Below are positions 59,113 through 64,000 of a stretch of DNA of 64,000 bases, piece by piece. The stretch comes from Streptomonospora alba (GTDB taxonomy: Bacteria > Actinomycetota > Actinomycetes > Streptosporangiales > Streptosporangiaceae), in the NCBI RefSeq assembly GCF_000826685.1, contig NZ_JROO01000006.1:1-64000 (forward strand), written 5' to 3'. A model generated the notes under the pieces. The model was not told where the DNA came from and did not search any database. It saw nothing but the letters and a program-made list of their open reading frames with translations. Position numbers and translations under genes: made by a program. Numbering within the stretch: position 1 is the first letter of the stretch; every line of letters begins with the position of its first letter.

Positions 59113-60491
59113 CGCTGCCGCCGGGCCAGGCTCGCGCGGGCGGCGGCGAGCATGCCCGCGGTGATGCGGGCGGTGTCGTCGCTGCCGCAGACGTAGGGCG
59201 GCATGGTGTAGATCATGTCGCCGAAGGGCCGCAGCCAGACTCCTGCGTCGAGCGCGGCGGCGGTCGCGGCCGCCGCGTCGACAGGGCCGTCGAGCTGGAT
59301 GACGCCGATCGCGCCCAGCACCCGCACGTCGGCGACTCCGGGCAGCTCGCGCGCGGGGGCCAGGCCGTCCTCGAGTTCGCGGGCGATACGGGCGACACGG
59401 CCGCGCCAGTCGCCGTCGGCGAGCAGTCCGATGGAGGCGGCCGCCACCGCGCAGGCCAAGGGGTTGGCCATGAACGTGGGGCCGTGGGCGAGGACGGGAA
59501 CCTCGCCTCGCGCGATGCCCTGGGCGACCTCGGCGGTGCACAGGGTGGCCGCCAGTGTCATGTATCCCCCGGTCAGGGCTTTGCCCAGGCACAGCACGTC
59601 GGGCACGACGCCGGCGTGGTCGGCGGCGAACAGCTCACCGGTGCGGCCGAATCCGGTGGCGATCTCGTCGAAGACCAGCAGCACGCCGTACCTCCGGGTG
59701 ATGCGGCGCAGTTCGGCTAGGTAGGCGGGATGGTGGAAGCGCATGCCGCCGGCGCCCTGCACGACGGGTTCGACGATGACCGCGGCCAGCTCGTCGGCGT
59801 GCTCGGCGACCAGTTCTTCCAGCCGGGCGGTGTAGGCGGGGTCGGGTGCGGCGCCGAAGCCGGCGGGCGGCCGCTCGGCGAAGACCTGGCGGGGCAGCAC
59901 GTCGCCCCACAGCGTGTGCATGCCGCCGTCGGGGTCGCAGACCGACATGGCATGGAAGGTGTCGCCGTGGTAGCCGCCGCGCCAGGTGAGCACGCGCCGC
60001 TTGGCGGGGCGGCCGGCTGAGCGCTGGTACTGCAGGCACATCTTCAGCGCCACCTCCACCGACACCGATCCGGAGTCGGCGAGGAAGACGTGCCGGAGCG
60101 GGTCGGGGGTGCATCCGACCAGGGCCGCGGCGAGCCGGGCGGCGGGCTCGTGGGTGAGCCCGCCGAACATGACGTGGCTGAATGCGGCGGTCTGGGCGCG
60201 CACCGCCTCGTCCAGGACGGGGTGGGCGTAGCCGTGGATCGCCGACCACCACGACGACATGGCGTCGACGACGTCGTATTCGGCGCCGGTTTCGGGTTCG
60301 GCCAGCCGCAGCCGGGCGCCCGAGGCGCCCAGGACGACGCGGGGCCGATCGGCGGTGTCGATACGGGAGTAGGGGTGCCACAGGTGCGCGCGGTCGATGC
60401 GCCCGATCCAGTCGGCTCCGAGGCCGGGCCCGGGCGCCGCCTCCGGCGGGGTCGGGGCCGCGGCTCCTGCGGGCGGGAGGCTGTCGCTCAT
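59109..60491 (-). CDS. bioA: Adenosylmethionine-8-amino-7-oxononanoate aminotransferase
   Basis: A 460-residue class III PLP aminotransferase using SAM as amino donor. Substrate/PLP motifs: [77 protein letters not shown], and PLP-Lys in [30 protein letters not shown] closes the active site. The ATG 60491 has a weak ribosome site; residues 1-35 are Pro/Ala-rich and lie outside the fold. Divergent from bioF with a 343-nt control region. Confidence 0.94.
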   Translation of the reverse strand: MSDSLPPAGAAAPTPPEAAPGPGLGADWIGRIDRAHLWHPYSRIDTADRPRVVLGASGARLRLAEPETGAEYDVVDAMSSWWSAIHGYAHPVLDEAVRAQTAAFSHVMFGGLTHEPAARLAAALVGCTPDPLRHVFLADSGSVSVEVALKMCLQYQRSAGRPAKRRVLTWRGGYHGDTFHAMSVCDPDGGMHTLWGDVLPRQVFAERPPAGFGAAPDPAYTARLEELVAEHADELAAVIVEPVVQGAGGMRFHHPAYLAELRRITRRYGVLLVFDEIATGFGRTGELFAADHAGVVPDVLCLGKALTGGYMTLAATLCTAEVAQGIARGEVPVLAHGPTFMANPLACAVAAASIGLLADGDWRGRVARIARELEDGLAPARELPGVADVRVLGAIGVIQLDGPVDAAAATAAALDAGVWLRPFGDMIYTMPPYVCGSDDTARITAGMLAAARASLARRQR

Positions 60492-60834
60492 GGTCGGCGA
60501 TGGTGCCGAGGGCGCGCGGCGCGGCGGAAGACGGTTCACCCCAGATTTCGGCGCCGGTTCTTTGTCGCTTTCCGCAGGTGACCGCGGTGCTTCAGGCGTG
60601 TGACAGTGGCTTTCGGCCCTCGGGCGGCCCGGCAGCCGGCCGGGCCGGTGCGGACAGGAGGCGCGCTGCCCGCACAGGGCCGGATCAGCGCGGCCCGGCC
60701 GCCGCGCCGACGGCGTCGCGACGGCCGGGCATGCGCAACGGGCCGTCGGCGCCGGCGGGGCCGGGCGCTGCGCGACCCGGACACCGCGTGCGACGGGCCG
60801 GCGCCCGCACGCGTGCATCCACGACGAGGACGGC
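60492..60834. other. Divergent bioA/bioF control region
   Basis: About 340 bases without a gene. It should contain promoters for both bioA-bioD and bioF. I found no convincing BirA, BioR or BioQ-like operator, and no clear -35/-10 pair. Confidence 0.45.
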
Positions 60835-62004
60835 ATGGGCGACAGCGACCCCTTCGAGCGGCTCGGCGCCGCGGCGGCCGAGCGCGCCGCCGCGGGCCTG
60901 ACACGGCGGCTGCGTCCGCGCCCGCCGCAGGAGGCGCCGGATGCGGTCGACCTGGCCGGAAACGACTACCTCGGCTTCTCACGCCACCCCGAGGTGGCTG
61001 AGGCGGCGGCCGCGGCCGCGCGGCGCTGGGGTGCGGGCGCGACCGGGTCGCGCCTTGTCACCGGGGACACGCTGCTGCACCGCGAACTGGAGGAGGAACT
61101 GGCCGACTTCTCCGGCGCCGAGGCCGCTCTGGTCTTCTCCTCGGGCTACACCGCCAACCTGGGCGTGGTCACGGCCCTGGCCGACGGCTCGACGGCGCTG
61201 GTGTGCGACCGCCACAACCACGCCTCCCTCATCGACGCCGCGCGCCTGGCCAAGGCGCGGGGCGCGCAGGTGCTGCTGTTCGACCACGCCGACTCCGCCA
61301 CGGCCGAAGCGGCACTGGCCGGCAGCGCGCGCGAGCACCGGATTCTGCTCAGCGACACCGTGTTCTCCGTGGACGGCGACCTGACCGACATCGCGGCCTT
61401 GGCCCGAGCCTGCGCCGAGGACGGCGCCGCGCTGGTGGTCGACGACGCCCACGGCCTCGGGGTGGTGGGTGAGGGCGGCGCGGGGGCGTTGAGCGCCGCC
61501 GGGTTGCGCGGTGCGCCGGGGACGGCCGCGGCGGTGACGCTGTCGAAGGCGCTGGGCGCCCAGGGCGGCGCGGTGCTGGGCCCGCGCCCGCTGATCCGCC
61601 ACCTCGTCGAGACGGCGCGCACGTTCATCTTCGACACCGGGCTGGCCCCGCCCGCCGCCGGCGCCGCGCTTGCGGCGCTGCGGTTGCTGCGGGCCGAACC
61701 CGAGCGGCCCCGCCGACTGCGCTCCCTCGCGCGGCGGATCTCGGCGGAGCTGACGAGCGCCGGGTTGGCGGCGACCGCGCCGGACGCGGCGGTGGTGTCG
61801 GTCCTTGCGGACTCGCGCGAGGAAGCGGTGGCCTGGGCCGGGGCCTGCCGCGCGGCGGGAGTGGACGTGGGCTGCTTCCGGCCGCCGTCGGTGCCCGACG
61901 GCCGATCACGACTGCGGCTGACGGTGCGCGCCGACCTCACCGACGCGCAGGTGGACCGCGCGTTGGAGACCGTGGTCGGCACCCGGCCCCGCGGGTCGGG
62001 CTGA
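60835..62004 (+). CDS. bioF: 8-amino-7-oxononanoate synthase
   Basis: A 389-residue alpha-oxoamine synthase joining pimeloyl-thioester and alanine. It shows [61 protein letters not shown], and PLP-Lys in [13 protein letters not shown]. Length is normal. ATG 60835 follows GAGGA. Oppositely oriented to bioA-bioD; bioB and pimelate genes are not in the window. Confidence 0.93.
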   Translation: MGDSDPFERLGAAAAERAAAGLTRRLRPRPPQEAPDAVDLAGNDYLGFSRHPEVAEAAAAAARRWGAGATGSRLVTGDTLLHRELEEELADFSGAEAALVFSSGYTANLGVVTALADGSTALVCDRHNHASLIDAARLAKARGAQVLLFDHADSATAEAALAGSAREHRILLSDTVFSVDGDLTDIAALARACAEDGAALVVDDAHGLGVVGEGGAGALSAAGLRGAPGTAAAVTLSKALGAQGGAVLGPRPLIRHLVETARTFIFDTGLAPPAAGAALAALRLLRAEPERPRRLRSLARRISAELTSAGLAATAPDAAVVSVLADSREEAVAWAGACRAAGVDVGCFRPPSVPDGRSRLRLTVRADLTDAQVDRALETVVGTRPRGSG

Positions 62005-62188
62005 GCCGGCGCGTCCGGTCCGCCCGCCGGCGTTCCTCGGCCCGCACGCGGCCCCGTCCCGTGCGGCCCCCGGCCGACGGTCGCAGCCGCCCGGGTAGCC
62101 TTCGTGCAGTGGACGCCGGTCCGCCGCGCCGTGCGCCGGAGAGGCCGCACGGCCGCGAACGCGCTGAGAAGGGAAGGCAGAGCAAGCG

Positions 62189-63304
62189 GTGCGCATCCCC
62201 GAAATCAGTCGGCGGACACGGATCATCAGCGCAACGGCGGCGGCCGTGGTGCTGGTGTGCGTCGCCGTCCTGCTGGTGCCGGTCACCCGCGAAGGCCTGC
62301 AGGACACCTGGTGCGCGCTCACCGGCCAGGGCTGCTCGCGGCTGGAGGATCCCGACCGCCGCGACTACGCCGACGGCTCGGGCTGGCGCCAGCGTCTGGC
62401 CCCCGACGAGGCGGCGGCCTGGGGCAACTACGTCGCCCTGGGCGACTCCTACTCTTCGGGCGAGGGCGCCGGCGACTACATCGAGGGCACGGCCGGCGAG
62501 GGCGACTGCCGGCGCTCGTCCCACGCCTACCCGACCCGTGTGGCCGACTCCTTCGACTTCGCGGGGCAGCTCGGCTTCTACGCCTGCAGCCGCCAGCGCG
62601 GCGCGTCGATGCTGGAGTCGCTGGAGAAAGCCGACTCCCAGATCTCCCAGGCGGGACCGCACACCTCGCTGGTCACGCTCGGCATCGGCGGCAACGACCT
62701 CGGGTTCACCAACGTGCTGCGGGCCTGCATGGTGCGGGTGCCGCTGATGGAGGCGACGGCCTGCCGCGACCAGGAGGAGGAGATCCTCTCGCGGATGGAG
62801 GAGTTCGACGCGACCCTGGAGGACATCGTCCGCGAGGTCCGCGACCGCGCGCCGGACGCGCGCATCCTGGTCGTGGGCTACCCGCGGATCTTCCCCGCGG
62901 ACCCGTCGGGCATGTACTACACCCTGGCGCCGGGCGATCAGGAGTGGCTCAACGAGACGCTCCGGGACTTCAACACCCGCGTGCGCACGAACGTCGCCGA
63001 ACTGGACGCCGAGATCGTCGCGGAGAGCCAGACCGGCAGCGTCGAGTACGTCCGGATGTCCACGGCGATCGAGGGCCACGAGGTGGGCACCGACGAACCC
63101 TGGCTCAACGGCGTGCTGCTGGGCGGCTTCGCCGAGGGCGTGGAGGTCGACCACGGCACCTTCCACCCCAACGCACGCGGGCACAAGGCCTTCGCCCAGC
63201 GCGTCCTGCGCCAGCTGAACCAGGGCCCCGACCGCAAGCTCTACGTGGCCGAGCAGACGCTGGACAACGCCGACCCCGAGGTGCTGGCGAGCGAGCTGGA
63301 CTGA
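62189..63304 (+). CDS. Secreted or membrane-anchored SGNH/GDSL hydrolase
   Basis: A 371-residue protein with a basic start, a hydrophobic N-terminal segment (IISATAAAVVLVCVAVLLVP, about 13-32) that acts as signal or anchor, and an SGNH domain: block I YVALGDSYSSGEG (Ser), the GIGGNDLGF block (Asn), and block V HGTFHPNARGHKAFA (catalytic His region; the Asp/His pair lies nearby). Paired Cys positions (DCRRSSHAYP, FYACS, ACMV, ACRD) suggest disulfides as in actinobacterial lipases. GTG 62189. Substrate unknown; ends at a strong bidirectional terminator. Confidence 0.87.
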   Translation: MRIPEISRRTRIISATAAAVVLVCVAVLLVPVTREGLQDTWCALTGQGCSRLEDPDRRDYADGSGWRQRLAPDEAAAWGNYVALGDSYSSGEGAGDYIEGTAGEGDCRRSSHAYPTRVADSFDFAGQLGFYACSRQRGASMLESLEKADSQISQAGPHTSLVTLGIGGNDLGFTNVLRACMVRVPLMEATACRDQEEEILSRMEEFDATLEDIVREVRDRAPDARILVVGYPRIFPADPSGMYYTLAPGDQEWLNETLRDFNTRVRTNVAELDAEIVAESQTGSVEYVRMSTAIEGHEVGTDEPWLNGVLLGGFAEGVEVDHGTFHPNARGHKAFAQRVLRQLNQGPDRKLYVAEQTLDNADPEVLASELD

Positions 63305-63322
63305 TCCGCGCCCGGTATGGGA

Positions 63323-63357
63323 CCGGTCCCGCTCCCGGCGCAGGGGAGCGGGACCGG
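63323..63357. terminator. Bidirectional terminator between the SGNH and rocD genes
   Basis: A perfect 14-bp stem (63323-63336 with 63344-63357; left arm CCGGTCCCGCTCCC) and a 7-nt loop lie between convergent stops. Confidence 0.75.
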
Positions 63358-63378
63358 CTGGAGCCGAGGCGACGAAGG

Positions 63379-64000
63379 TCAGGCCCGAGCGGCGCCCAGC
63401 TCGGACAGCACCGCCGCGACCTGGTCCAAGGCCCATTCGAGGTCGTCCTCGGAGATCACCAGCGGAGGTGACAGCCGGATCGTGGAACCGTGGGTGTCCT
63501 TGACCAGGACCCCGCGCTGGGCGAGCAGCTCGCACAGCCGCCGACCGCTGGCCAGCTCCGGCGCCACGTCGATGCCCGCCCACAGGCCGATGGAGCGCGT
63601 GGCGACGGCGCCCTGTCCCTCCAGCTCCTTGAGCCGGGTACGCAGCAGCTCGCCGAGCCGCCGCGCGTTGTCCAGGTAGGGGCCGTCGCGCAGCATGCGC
63701 ACCACGGTGCCGCCGATCGCGCAGGCCATGGGGTTGCCGCCGAAGGTGCTTCCGTGTTGGCCGGGGTGGACCACGCCCAGCACGTCGTCGTCGGCGACCA
63801 TCGCCGAGACGGGCATGATGCCGCCGCCCAGCGCCTTGCCGAACAGGTAGGCGTCGGGCACCACGCCGGTGTGCTCGCAGGCCCGCACGGTTCCGGTACG
63901 GCCCAGGCCCGACTGGACCTCGTCGGCGATCAGCAGCACCCGGTTGCGGTCGCACAGCTCGCGCAGGCGCGGCAGGTAGTCCGGTGGCGGGACGATCACG
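63379..64000 (-). CDS. rocD: Ornithine aminotransferase (partial, 5' end outside window)
   Basis: The C-terminal 206 residues plus a reading frame still open at the right edge. It has the class III aminotransferase core: CDRNRVLLIADEVQSGLGRTG, then PLP-Lys in AYLFGKALGGGIMPVSAM, GQHGSTFGGNPMACAIG, and GVLVKDTHGSTIRLSPPLVI near the end, a pattern of ornithine-oxoacid aminotransferases (ornithine to glutamate semialdehyde). The codon at 63997-63999 is an internal Val, not a start. Acetylornithine aminotransferase is the main alternative. Confidence 0.88.
   Translation of the reverse strand, partial: VIVPPPDYLPRLRELCDRNRVLLIADEVQSGLGRTGTVRACEHTGVVPDAYLFGKALGGGIMPVSAMVADDDVLGVVHPGQHGSTFGGNPMACAIGGTVVRMLRDGPYLDNARRLGELLRTRLKELEGQGAVATRSIGLWAGIDVAPELASGRRLCELLAQRGVLVKDTHGSTIRLSPPLVISEDDLEWALDQVAAVLSELGAARA

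Overview
The window is very GC-rich, with many GTG and TTG starts, strong GGAGG-type ribosome binding sites and many 4-nt ATGA/GTGA gene overlaps. Together with a four-gene ergothioneine cluster, a MenA menaquinone prenyltransferase and the actinobacterial order dapA-rnj-ftsK-(RodZ-like HTH protein), this points to a filamentous or related actinobacterium. A Nocardiopsaceae/Streptosporangiales-type genome is my guess, but the sequence alone does not fix the family. No rRNA, tRNA, CRISPR array, prophage or insertion sequence was seen; this looks like ordinary chromosome.

Layout. 0-7 kb (minus strand): RodZ-like membrane HTH protein, FtsK translocase, RNase J and DapA. 7.5-13.2 kb: AtoE-type permease, small holin-like membrane protein, GNAT, MenA, a GlpF-type channel preceded by a Crp-like operator, and DapB. 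13.3-17.8 kb: egtA-egtB-egtC-egtD (ergothioneine; no egtE nearby). 18-23 kb: GNAT, acyl-CoA oxidase-like flavoprotein, and a secreted PL1 pectate lyase with a good promoter and a LacI-type operator at its start point. 22.5-27.1 kb: Lrp/AsnC regulator, small PH-like protein, then an operon for a 2-oxoacid dehydrogenase E1 alpha/beta pair followed by a lone lipoyl domain and a separate alpha/beta hydrolase.

27.4-42.2 kb is a nucleoside salvage island: BMP lipoprotein, two-domain ABC ATPase and two permeases import nucleosides. Cytidine deaminase, thymidine phosphorylase and purine nucleoside phosphorylase release bases and (deoxy)ribose-1-phosphate. A phosphohexomutase-family enzyme may act as phosphopentomutase. 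DeoC cleaves deoxyribose-5-phosphate to glyceraldehyde-3-phosphate plus acetaldehyde, and an aldehyde dehydrogenase next to deoC (with a catalytically incomplete partner) could oxidise the acetaldehyde. 42.4-49 kb: conserved hypothetical, TetR regulator, acyltransferase-3 membrane protein, HAD phosphatase, an Ula-type (ascorbate family) PTS IIA-IIB-IIC set, and a 65-residue orphan. 49.2-53.8 kb: a YtfQ-R-T/YjfF-type sugar ABC importer under two identical palindromic LacI-type operators. 54-64 kb: enoyl-CoA hydratase, DUF418/HGSNAT-like membrane protein, acetoacetyl-CoA synthetase, a divergent biotin locus (bioA-bioD against bioF, no bioB), a secreted SGNH hydrolase and the 3' part of ornithine aminotransferase.

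The most unusual items are the split, acyltransferase-less E2 module (25.9-27.1 kb), the truncated Cys-less aldehyde dehydrogenase that overlaps a complete one, the cysteine-rich tail of BioD, and the set of LacI-type and Crp-type operators with no cognate regulator gene in the window. All functions are inferred from motifs and family resemblance read by eye; no database search was run.
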